DNA of 9,111 nt from contig DASUAS010000135.1 of the NCBI GenBank assembly GCA_035763625.1, positions 1-9,111 on the forward strand. Direction: 5' to 3'. The notes beneath the pieces are model-generated. The model made no database searches. It saw only the letters and a program-made list of their open reading frames with translations, and was not told the DNA's origin. Shown here piece after piece: positions 1-5,871 of this stretch; the stretch's first letter is position 1; each line of letters starts with the position of its first letter. Origin of the DNA: DASUAS01 sp035763625 (GTDB lineage: Bacteria; Actinomycetota; Acidimicrobiia; IMCC26256; DASPTH01). The position numbers were made by a program, and so were the translations under genes.

Positions 1-599
1 TGACGAGCTGCTCCGGCGGCGGCGGTTCCGACGCCTCCACGACCACCACCGCGGCACCGAGGACGAGCGTCGACCTCCCGCTGGGCGACGTGTCGTCGGA
101 CAGCGCCGGCGGACCGGTCACCGTCTCCGCCGACCAGACGCAGCACGTGCTCGATGCGCTCCTCACCTACGTGAAGGGGGCCATGGTGCAGCCACTGCGC
201 TCAGGAAAGCCCGCGACCGCCGACTTCGCTGCCCTGTTCGACCCGACCACGCTCGCGTCGGCCACGACCACCGACCGCGGCATCCTCCTCGACGAAGGCC
301 TTCCCAAGGTCACCGGCGACCTCACGGTGAAGGCGAAGCCGGTGGCGATGGTGGGCCTCGGTGACCAGGGCGGCGCGCTCACGCTGATCACCGCCGCCCT
401 CGTCGTCGATGCCACCGGCACCACGAAGATCAAGGGCGCACCGTTGCACGTGACCCGCACCGCCAACTTCACACTCCAGCCCGACCCGTCGGGCACGTGG
501 AAGATCACGGCGTACCAGGTTGCGGTGGCCCGCGACGGCGCCGACCTCTCCCCCACGACCACCGCGACCGCCGCCCCCACGACCGGAGCCGCGAAGTGA
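1..599 (+). CDS. Secreted lipoprotein with a possible NTF2-like domain, 5' end missing
   Basis: The reading frame is open from base 3 to the TGA at 597-599, so the start lies upstream of the window and 198 residues are visible. The first visible residues are Thr-Ser-Cys, followed by Ser and a Gly/Ser/Thr-rich stretch. This fits the end of a lipobox with Cys (codon 9-11) as the lipidated residue and a flexible linker, so the protein is probably anchored outside the membrane. The linker leads into about 150 residues of alternating helix and strand without cysteines (LLTYVKGAMVQPL; later TANFTLQPDPSGTWKITAYQV). The final 'sGtWkItay' strand is typical of small NTF2-like or Mce-associated domains, but that fold is an inference. 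The C-terminus is Thr/Ala-rich. The stop overlaps the GTG start of the LCP gene by 4 bases, suggesting a coupled envelope role. A GTG at 90-92 is in frame, but starting there would lose the lipobox. The specific function is unknown. Confidence 0.72.
   Translation, partial: TSCSGGGGSDASTTTTAAPRTSVDLPLGDVSSDSAGGPVTVSADQTQHVLDALLTYVKGAMVQPLRSGKPATADFAALFDPTTLASATTTDRGILLDEGLPKVTGDLTVKAKPVAMVGLGDQGGALTLITAALVVDATGTTKIKGAPLHVTRTANFTLQPDPSGTWKITAYQVAVARDGADLSPTTTATAAPTTGAAK
585..588 (+). promoter_or_regulatory. Shine-Dalgarno (GGAG) for the LCP gene
   Basis: GGAG lies 7 bases before the GTG at 596-598. It favours that start over the more upstream in-frame start at 497, which would overlap the lipoprotein gene by about 100 bases and add an Arg/His-rich leader before the membrane helix. 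Confidence 0.55.
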
Positions 600-1567
600 A
601 CGCCCGTCCCCGCCTCCACCCCCGCGAGCGGTCCCCGCGGCGGCGCGCGCTCACGCTCCTGGTCGCCGGGCCCCTCCTCTGCGGTCTGCTCCTGGCGGGT
701 GGGATCACCGCCGCCTGGGTGGTGCTCGGCGAACCGGTCCCCGCGCAAGGCGCGGTGTGGTTCCAGGTCACGAAGCTCGGCACCGCGCGCAACGACGGCG
801 GCCCGCAGCAGCCGTTCTTCGCGCTCATCCTCGGCACCGGCGCTCGGTCCGACGACCCGGCCCAGTCGCCCGACGACCCGGGGCTCGCCGACGCCGTCCA
901 CGTCATCGGGGTGAACCCCGCACTCCGGTCGGCCACCATCCTCGACATCCCCCGCGACACCGAGGGGCCCGGGGGCTCGAAGATCAACTCGTACATCGTG
1001 AACGACCCGGGGGGCAACGAACTGCGCGACGAGGCCAACGCGGTGCAGTCGATCGTCGGCGTTCCCATCACGTGGGTGATCCGCGTCAACTTCCCCCACT
1101 TCCAGCAGATGGTCGACGAGATCGGCGGCATCGACGTCAACATCCCCGCGCCGATGGACGACGACTTCTCCGGCGCGCACTTCGCTGCCGGTCCCGCGCA
1201 CCTCAACGGGGCGCAGGCGTTGCAGTTCTCACGAGATCGGCACTCGTTCAGCAACGGTGACTTGACCCGCAGCAGCAACCAGGGTCTCCTCATCCTCTCC
1301 GCGCTGCAGACCCTCCAGGCCAAGCACCCGACCCCCGGCGACACGGTGCACCTCATCGCGACGCTCGGTCGCCACACCAAGCTCGACGGCGTCGGCATCA
1401 GCGACCTCTTCCACATGGGGTCGCTCTCGCTCGCCTTCGACCCCGCCAACGTCAAGAACGTCGTGCTCCCGGTCGGCGCGGGAAGCGGGAGCAACCTGGT
1501 GAAGTCCGCCGACGCCGACGGCCTGCTCGCCGACTTCGCCGACGACGGGGTGCTGCAGAGCCATTGA
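596..1567 (+). CDS. LCP (LytR-CpsA-Psr) family cell-envelope glycopolymer ligase
   Basis: This 323-residue protein belongs to the LCP family, whose members transfer polyprenyl-pyrophosphate-linked glycopolymers onto peptidoglycan or other acceptors outside the membrane. A basic N-terminus (residues 1-18) precedes one transmembrane helix (about 19-44), so the catalytic domain is extracellular. Family landmarks are visible: FFALILGTGAR (74-84), LADAVHVIGVNP with Asp99, the strongly conserved IPRD (118-121), SKIN (128-131), the IGGIDV segment (176-181), LNGAQALQFSRDRH (203-216) with Arg213 and Arg215, and GDLTRSSNQ (221-229) with Asp222, Arg225 and Gln229. The Arg usually just before the 'aDt' strand appears as Leu97, and the last R-x-x-R-Q motif reads R-x-x-N-Q. 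There is no LytR_C domain after the catalytic region. The gene overlaps both neighbours by 4 bases (GTGA and TTGA). The family call is firm; the polymer and acceptor are not known. Confidence 0.9.
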   Translation: MNARPRLHPRERSPRRRALTLLVAGPLLCGLLLAGGITAAWVVLGEPVPAQGAVWFQVTKLGTARNDGGPQQPFFALILGTGARSDDPAQSPDDPGLADAVHVIGVNPALRSATILDIPRDTEGPGGSKINSYIVNDPGGNELRDEANAVQSIVGVPITWVIRVNFPHFQQMVDEIGGIDVNIPAPMDDDFSGAHFAAGPAHLNGAQALQFSRDRHSFSNGDLTRSSNQGLLILSALQTLQAKHPTPGDTVHLIATLGRHTKLDGVGISDLFHMGSLSLAFDPANVKNVVLPVGAGSGSNLVKSADADGLLADFADDGVLQSH

Positions 1568-3906
1568 GCACGGTCACGAGCGCCGCGGCCGGCCGGCGGG
1601 CCGACGCCTGTGACACCCTCGACGACCTCGCGCACGAGCACTTCGACCGGGTGGTCGCGAACACCGCGCTCCCGGCCCGGCCCGCCTGCGCCGCGGTCGC
1701 GCCGCCGGAGCTGTCACCGGCGATCACCGACCGGCTGCGGGCGCGCGGCGTCGACGACCTGTGGTCGCACCAGGCGGCCGCGATCGCGGCGCTCCGCGAC
1801 CGGCAAAGCATCGTGGTGGCCACCGGCACCGCCTCGGGCAAGTCGCTCTGCTACCAGCTGCCGATCGTCGACGGCGCGGTCGAAGGCACTCGCGACACCA
1901 CGCTCCTCGTGTTCCCCACCAAGGCGCTCGCGCAGGATCAGCTGCGCTCGTTCCGGGAGTGGCTCGTCCCCGACGTCGTCGCGGCGACGTACGACGGCGA
2001 CACCCCCGTCGACGAGCGCGCCTGGATCCGCACGCACGCCAACGTGGTGCTCACCAATCCCGAGATGCTGCACATGGGCATCCTCCCGGCGCACGATCGG
2101 TGGGCGACGTTCTTCCTGCGGTTGCGCTACGTCGTCGTCGACGAGCTGCACACGCTGCGCGGCGTGTTCGGCAGCCACGTCGCTCACGTGCTGCGGCGAC
2201 TGCGCCGGTTGTGCGAGCACTACGGCTCGTCGCCGACGTTCTGCTTCACCAGCGCGACCATCGGCAACCCGGCCGAGCTCGCCTCGCGCCTGTGCGGACT
2301 GCCGGTCGAGGCGATCGACGGCGACGGATCCCCTCAGGCCGAACGGCGGTTCGCGGTGTGGCAACGGCCGCTCGTCGACGTGCACTCCGGCACCCGCGCG
2401 TCGGCGAACGTCGAGACCGCGATGCTCCTGTCGCGCTTCGTCGCCGACGGCCATCAGACGCTCGCGTTCACGCGCAGCCGCAAGGGAGCCGAGCTGGTCG
2501 CAACCCACGCGCGCGGTGCGCTCGCGCAGGTGCGGCTCGACCGCACGGCGACGAAGGCGCCCGCGGTGGCGGCGTACCGCGCCGGCTACCTCGCCCGCGA
2601 GCGACGCGAGCTCGAATCGCAGCTCGCCAGCGGCGAGCTCGGCGGCGTCGTCGCCACCAGCGCGCTGGAGCTCGGCATCGACGTCGGATCCCTCGACGCG
2701 GTGGTGCTGAACGGCTTCCCGGGGACGTTGGCATCGATGCGCCAGCAGGTGGGGAGGGCCGGACGCGCGAGCCGTCGCGCCGCGGCGGTGCTGATCGCCG
2801 GCGACGACCAGCTCGACCAGTGGTACGCGCGCCATCCCTCCGAGCTCCTCGACCGCCCCGCCGAGGCGGTGGTCGTGAACCCGGACAACCCGTTCGTGGC
2901 CCGGGCGCAGATCGCGTGCGCCGCGCACGAGCTCCCGCTCACCCACGCCGACGACCGGTTCTTCGGCGACGCCCTCGACGACGCGGTGCGCGAGCTCGTG
3001 CTCGCCGACGAGCTCAAGCCCCGCGCCGGTGCGATGTTCTGGGCCGGGCGCGAACCGCCGGCTCACCGCGTCGGCCTGCGGACGGGCTCGTCGGTGGAGT
3101 GCCAGCTGGTCGATGCCGACGGGTGCCTCATCGGGACGGTCGACTCGTCGCGCGCCTTCCACGTCGCCCACCCGGGCGCCATCTACCTGCACCAGGGCCG
3201 CCAGTACCGCGTGCGCGACCTCGACATCGAGCACCACGTGGCCGTGCTCGATCCTGCCGACGACGCCGACGAGCACACGCAACCCCGCGAAGAGACCGAC
3301 ATCTCGATCCTCCTGTCGGAGCGGTCGGCGGCCGCCGGCGCGGGCACCGCGCACCTCGGCGCGGTGACCGTCCTCCACGACCTCGTGGCGTATCAACGAC
3401 GGCGGACGTCGACCAACGAGGTCATCGAGGTCGTCCCGCTCGACTTCCCGCCTCGCGAGCTCATCACCCGTGCCTGCTGGTACACGGTGCCGCTCGACAC
3501 TCTGCTCGCGGCCGGGCTCGAGCCGTCCCGTGTGATCGGCGCGGTCCACGCGGCCGAGCACGCGCTCATCGGCCTCCTGCCGTTGTTCGCGATCTGCGAC
3601 CGTTGGGACGTCGGCGGCGTGTCGATGGCCCTGCACCCGCAGACCGGCGATCCCACCATCTTCGTGTACGACGGCTACCCGGGTGGTGCCGGCATCGCCG
3701 AGCTCGCGTTCGCCGAGCTCACGCGTCACGTGCACGCCGCGCAGGAGCTCGTGCGCGACTGCCCGTGCGACGACGGTTGTCCGTCGTGCGTCCAGTCGCC
3801 GAAGTGCGGCAACTGGAACGAGTACCTCGACAAGCACGCGGCGATCGTGCTGCTCGAGGTGCTCGGCGCGTCGCCATCACCGGGGGTCCACACCGACCAG
3901 CTCTAG
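1564..3906 (+). CDS. DEAD/DEAH-box helicase with C-terminal DUF1998/MZB cysteine cluster
   Basis: This is a 780-residue superfamily 2 helicase. Motifs in order: Walker A ATGTASGKS (86-94); motif Ia FPTKALAQDQ (117-126); TNPEMLH (164-170); the Walker B/DExH box DELH (193-196) in VVDELHTLRGVFGSH; motif III SAT (230-232); AFTRSRKGAE (301-310); ATSALELGIDVG (364-375); and motif VI QQVGRAGRASRR (394-405). The C-terminal half (about 580-765) matches DUF1998, with YDGYPGGAGIAEL (702-714) and the cysteines of CPCDDGCPSCVQSPKC (733-748), a probable metal site. Relatives include the mitomycin-repair helicase MrfA/YprA and the actinobacterial 'helicase/secretion neighborhood' DEAH helicases (Rv3649-like). 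DNA repair or remodelling is inferred from the family. The start is TTG, overlapping the LCP stop by 4 bases. It has only a weak upstream Shine-Dalgarno, so coupling is likely. A later GTG at residue 30 is the main alternative start. No MrfB-type exonuclease is adjacent. Confidence 0.9.
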   Translation: MSTVTSAAAGRRADACDTLDDLAHEHFDRVVANTALPARPACAAVAPPELSPAITDRLRARGVDDLWSHQAAAIAALRDRQSIVVATGTASGKSLCYQLPIVDGAVEGTRDTTLLVFPTKALAQDQLRSFREWLVPDVVAATYDGDTPVDERAWIRTHANVVLTNPEMLHMGILPAHDRWATFFLRLRYVVVDELHTLRGVFGSHVAHVLRRLRRLCEHYGSSPTFCFTSATIGNPAELASRLCGLPVEAIDGDGSPQAERRFAVWQRPLVDVHSGTRASANVETAMLLSRFVADGHQTLAFTRSRKGAELVATHARGALAQVRLDRTATKAPAVAAYRAGYLARERRELESQLASGELGGVVATSALELGIDVGSLDAVVLNGFPGTLASMRQQVGRAGRASRRAAAVLIAGDDQLDQWYARHPSELLDRPAEAVVVNPDNPFVARAQIACAAHELPLTHADDRFFGDALDDAVRELVLADELKPRAGAMFWAGREPPAHRVGLRTGSSVECQLVDADGCLIGTVDSSRAFHVAHPGAIYLHQGRQYRVRDLDIEHHVAVLDPADDADEHTQPREETDISILLSERSAAAGAGTAHLGAVTVLHDLVAYQRRRTSTNEVIEVVPLDFPPRELITRACWYTVPLDTLLAAGLEPSRVIGAVHAAEHALIGLLPLFAICDRWDVGGVSMALHPQTGDPTIFVYDGYPGGAGIAELAFAELTRHVHAAQELVRDCPCDDGCPSCVQSPKCGNWNEYLDKHAAIVLLEVLGASPSPGVHTDQL

Positions 3907-3916
3907 ATTCCGGGGC

Positions 3917-4330
3917 ATGACCCGCACCCGATGGATCGCGCTGGTGGTGCTCGTTGCACTCGGCATCGGATTGCTGGTCGCCGTGGTCGCGATCCCGTGG
4001 GGCGACGACGCGCCCGTCGAGAAGGCCACCCCCGTCTACCACCAGGGTGACTCGATCGACGTCGCCGTCGGCGACAAGTTCGTCGTCGCCCTCCCGGCGA
4101 CTCCGAGCACGGGTTACACCTGGACGGCCGCGGGGAACCCCGACGTGAGGTTCGTGTCGACCCGGCAGGTGGCCGGTGGCTCCCAGCCCGGCGCCGCCGG
4201 CACCCAGGAGCTCACCTTCGAGGGCCGCCAACCTGGTGCATCGCAGCTCGTGGTCACGTACGCCCGCTCGTTCGAGAAGACGGATCCGCCGGCCAAGACC
4301 GCGAAGTTCCCCCTCGAGGTCACGAAATAG
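3917..4330 (+). CDS. Membrane-anchored chagasin (I42)-like protease inhibitor domain protein
   Basis: This 137-residue protein starts at ATG 3917, ten bases after the helicase stop. One hydrophobic helix (about residues 7-27) after a basic MTRTRW start acts as signal anchor, placing the rest outside the membrane. The beta-rich domain carries the chagasin/amoebiasin pattern: a VGDKFVVALPATPSTGYTW segment (51-69) in which TPSTGY corresponds to the family's NPTTGY loop L2; a GAAGTQELTFEG stretch (92-103) leading to the G-x-x-x-L/V strand; and VTYARSFE (103-110) at the position of the RPW/F loop L6. Members of MEROPS family I42 block papain-like cysteine peptidases by inserting these loops. A target enzyme cannot be named, and bacterial members may instead be structural beta-sandwich domains. 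The in-frame reading frame extends upstream inside the helicase gene, but the signal anchor sets the start here. The nearby GGGG is too close to the ATG to be a good ribosome site. Confidence 0.78.
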   Translation: MTRTRWIALVVLVALGIGLLVAVVAIPWGDDAPVEKATPVYHQGDSIDVAVGDKFVVALPATPSTGYTWTAAGNPDVRFVSTRQVAGGSQPGAAGTQELTFEGRQPGASQLVVTYARSFEKTDPPAKTAKFPLEVTK

Positions 4331-4373
4331 CTTCGCGCTAGGGTCGCCCGGTCCGATCACGCGCGCTGCTCAC

Positions 4374-4377
4374 GGAG
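4374..4377 (+). promoter_or_regulatory. Shine-Dalgarno (GGAG) for the PqqD-like gene
   Basis: GGAG lies 7 bases before GTG 4385 and 13 bases before the alternative ATG 4391. It favours the GTG start, although the two choices differ by only two residues. It lies in the only sizeable gap on the + strand (4331-4384), which separates the helicase/chagasin group from the kinase/glycosyltransferase unit and is the likeliest place for that unit's promoter. Confidence 0.45.
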
Positions 4378-4384
4378 TGCTCCG

Positions 4385-4834
4385 GTGTCGATGAATCCGA
4401 GTGCCGACGATCGACGGTTGCGCACGCGGGACACCGATCTCGTCGCCGAGACGCTGTCGGACGAGACGCTCGTGATCGACACCGCCAGCGGTGTCTTCTT
4501 CAGCCTCCGTGGGGTGGCGTCGGTCCTGTGGGCGATGCTCGCGTACCCGACGTCGGAGGGCGAGCTGCGCGCGGCGGTGCGCGAGCACTTCACCGACGCC
4601 CGCGACGTCGACGGCGACGTCGACTCGTTCGTCAGCGCATTGCTCGCCGACGGGCTCGTCGTCGAGACCGACGATGGGACCACCGCGGATCCGGTGCCGG
4701 TGACGTGGCCCGAGACGTACGAGCCGCCGGTGCTGAAGAAGTACGACGACATGGCCGACCTGCTCCTCGTCGATCCGATTCACGACGTCGCCGCGGACAA
4801 GGGATGGCCCCACCGGCCGAGCGACGGCCCGTGA
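4385..4834 (+). CDS. PqqD-like RiPP recognition element protein with leader-like C-terminal tail
   Basis: This 149-residue protein has two parts. Residues about 11-95 match the PqqD/RRE winged-helix fold: LRTRDTDLVAETLSDETLVID (strands), ASGVFFSLRGVASVLWAML ('N..g..iw.ll' pattern; Trp49), a helix EGELRAAVREHF, and a final helix FVSALLADGLVVE. In PQQ, lasso-peptide and other RiPP pathways this domain binds the leader of a precursor peptide and presents it to modifying enzymes. The remaining residues (about 96-149) are not part of a normal PqqD, which is about 90 residues long. They form a Pro-rich linker and a tail containing YEPPVL (112-117), DDMADLLL (121-128), DPIHDV (130-135) and GWP (140-142). 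The gene is the first of five overlapping genes and its stop overlaps the kinase start as GTGA. The RRE call is good. The role of the tail and the substrate of the pathway are unknown. Confidence 0.82.
   Translation: MSMNPSADDRRLRTRDTDLVAETLSDETLVIDTASGVFFSLRGVASVLWAMLAYPTSEGELRAAVREHFTDARDVDGDVDSFVSALLADGLVVETDDGTTADPVPVTWPETYEPPVLKKYDDMADLLLVDPIHDVAADKGWPHRPSDGP
4718..4831 (+). other. C-terminal tail of the PqqD-like protein, resembling a RiPP leader
   Basis: This segment encodes residues 112-149 of the PqqD-like protein. It begins with Y-E-P-P-V-L, matching the Y-x-x-P-x-L pattern that lasso-peptide leaders use to bind their RRE protein. It continues through an acidic/Leu-rich stretch to DPIHDV and GWP before a Pro/Ser end. 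The motif match is seen directly. That it is recognised or modified is inference. I have the impression that similar DPIH...GWP tails occur on other PqqD-like proteins, but cannot confirm it here. Confidence 0.45.
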
Positions 4835-5871
4835 GCGACGTCGAGCACGGCCGCGCCGTGCTCGAGTTGGTCGACACCGCGCTCGATGCAGTCGGTTGCG
4901 CGACGAGTGCCGAAGGGCCGGCGTTCCGGTGCGGCCCCACGACCGTGCGCATCCGCACCGTCGGTGCCCGCCGCCCCACGTACCCACCGTTCTCCCACCT
5001 CCCCGCCGCGTCCGACGCCGCGCAAGCCGACGCTTCGCGCGAGCTCGTCGTGCACGTGTGCGACGGCGACTTCCCCGGCGGGGCGGAGTGCCGACCACCA
5101 CGTGGCTTCCACCGGGTGCGCGACGACAGCCGCTTCGTGGCCGCGACCGACGGCCCGCCGATCGTCGACGCCCTGCGTCGTTCCGATCGGTCCGCACTCT
5201 CGTGGATCGACGACGTCGCCCACGAGCCTCCGTACGTGCGCTTCCGCCCGCTGGCGGAGATCTTCTCGGCGTGGTTCCCGACCCAGGGGATGGTGCTGCT
5301 GCACGCGGCCGCGGTCGGCGACAGGCACGGAGCGGTCCTGCTCGTCGGCAACGGCGGAAGCGGCAAATCGACCACCGCGGTCTCGTGCAGTCAGGCCGGG
5401 ATCGGCTTCCTCGCCGACGACTTCTGCCTCCTCGAACCCGGACCGACGCCGCGCGTCCACAGCCTCTACCGGTCGGCCAAGCTCCGAGGCGACAGCGGGC
5501 ACGTGGCCGCCGGCGTCGACTCCGCGGCGCCGGAGGCGCTCGACGGCGATCACTACTTCCTCGTCGACGACGACGACACCGTCGTGAGCGCGCCGGTGCT
5601 CGCGATCGTCGCCGTGTCACCTGCGGTCGACACCGCCACGCCTCGTCTCCGACGCGTGTCCCACGACGACGCGCTCGCCCACCTCCTGCCGACCGCGCTG
5701 AAGCTCCCTTCGGGCGGGGACGTGGCGTACCGGCTGTGGCTGCGAACTGCGCACACACTCGCTCGCGGCGTCGCCACCTACACGCTCGAGCTGACGTGGG
5801 ACACGGCGCGCGTGGTCGAGCTCGTGCACGACGTGCTGCAGGTCTCAGGAGCTGAGGTCTCGTTCACGTGA
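4831..5871 (+). CDS. HprK-like P-loop kinase
   Basis: This 346-residue protein resembles the C-terminal kinase domain of HPr kinase/phosphorylase. The core is MVLLHAAAV (154-162), then the P-loop LLVGNGGSGKSTT (170-182), then a helix and GIGFLADDFCLLEP (190-203), whose paired Asp196/Asp197 match the HprK 'H.LvaDD' metal-binding site. SLYRSAKL (211-218) follows. An N-terminal region of about 140 residues without recognised motifs precedes the P-loop; it includes YPPFSHLP and FRPLAEIFSAWF. The canonical HprK signature needed for acting on HPr is not visible, and no PTS gene is nearby, so HPr is an unlikely substrate. HprK-like kinases also occur next to PqqD-like proteins, and some phosphorylate lasso peptides (PadeK). 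Phosphorylation of the PqqD-bound substrate, of the PqqD tail, or of a sugar is therefore plausible but inferred. It starts at GTG 4831 by GTGA overlap with the upstream gene, with only a weak ribosome site, which suggests coupled translation. Confidence 0.82.
   Translation: MSDVEHGRAVLELVDTALDAVGCATSAEGPAFRCGPTTVRIRTVGARRPTYPPFSHLPAASDAAQADASRELVVHVCDGDFPGGAECRPPRGFHRVRDDSRFVAATDGPPIVDALRRSDRSALSWIDDVAHEPPYVRFRPLAEIFSAWFPTQGMVLLHAAAVGDRHGAVLLVGNGGSGKSTTAVSCSQAGIGFLADDFCLLEPGPTPRVHSLYRSAKLRGDSGHVAAGVDSAAPEALDGDHYFLVDDDDTVVSAPVLAIVAVSPAVDTATPRLRRVSHDDALAHLLPTALKLPSGGDVAYRLWLRTAHTLARGVATYTLELTWDTARVVELVHDVLQVSGAEVSFT

Noticed and set aside
497..595. Earlier start for the LCP gene
   Set aside because: It would add an Arg/His/Pro-rich 33-residue leader and overlap the lipoprotein gene by about 100 bases. 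GTG 596 has a ribosome site and a normal basic-plus-helix N-terminus.
1714..3837. Long open frame of 707 residues on the - strand opposite the helicase
   Set aside because: It is an Arg/Val/Gly/Asp-rich composition shadow of a very GC-rich gene, with no domain or motif, and it lies opposite a helicase with complete motifs. The same applies to the other long antisense and alternative-frame readings.
3683..3916. Earlier start for the chagasin-like gene
   Set aside because: The extension lies inside the helicase gene and is low-complexity Ser/Arg/Thr. The signal anchor begins just after ATG 3917.
4328..4340. Hairpin TAGC-TTCGC-GCTA after the chagasin-like gene as a terminator
   Set aside because: The stem is only 4 bp, there is no T-tract, and it includes the stop codon. 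Too weak to call.
4339..4344. TAGGGT as a -10 box for the kinase/glycosyltransferase unit
   Set aside because: It fits TAnnnT but no convincing -35 lies upstream at the right distance, and such hexamers are common by chance.
4603..4624. Direct repeat of CGACGTCGAC with 12-base period
   Set aside because: It lies within the PqqD-like coding region and simply encodes Asp-Val-Asp-Gly-Asp-Val-Asp with preferred GC-rich codons.
4385..5871. Mycofactocin, PQQ or classical lasso-peptide biosynthesis cluster
   Set aside because: There is a PqqD-like protein but no radical SAM enzyme, transglutaminase-type peptidase, asparagine synthetase or separate precursor peptide in the window.
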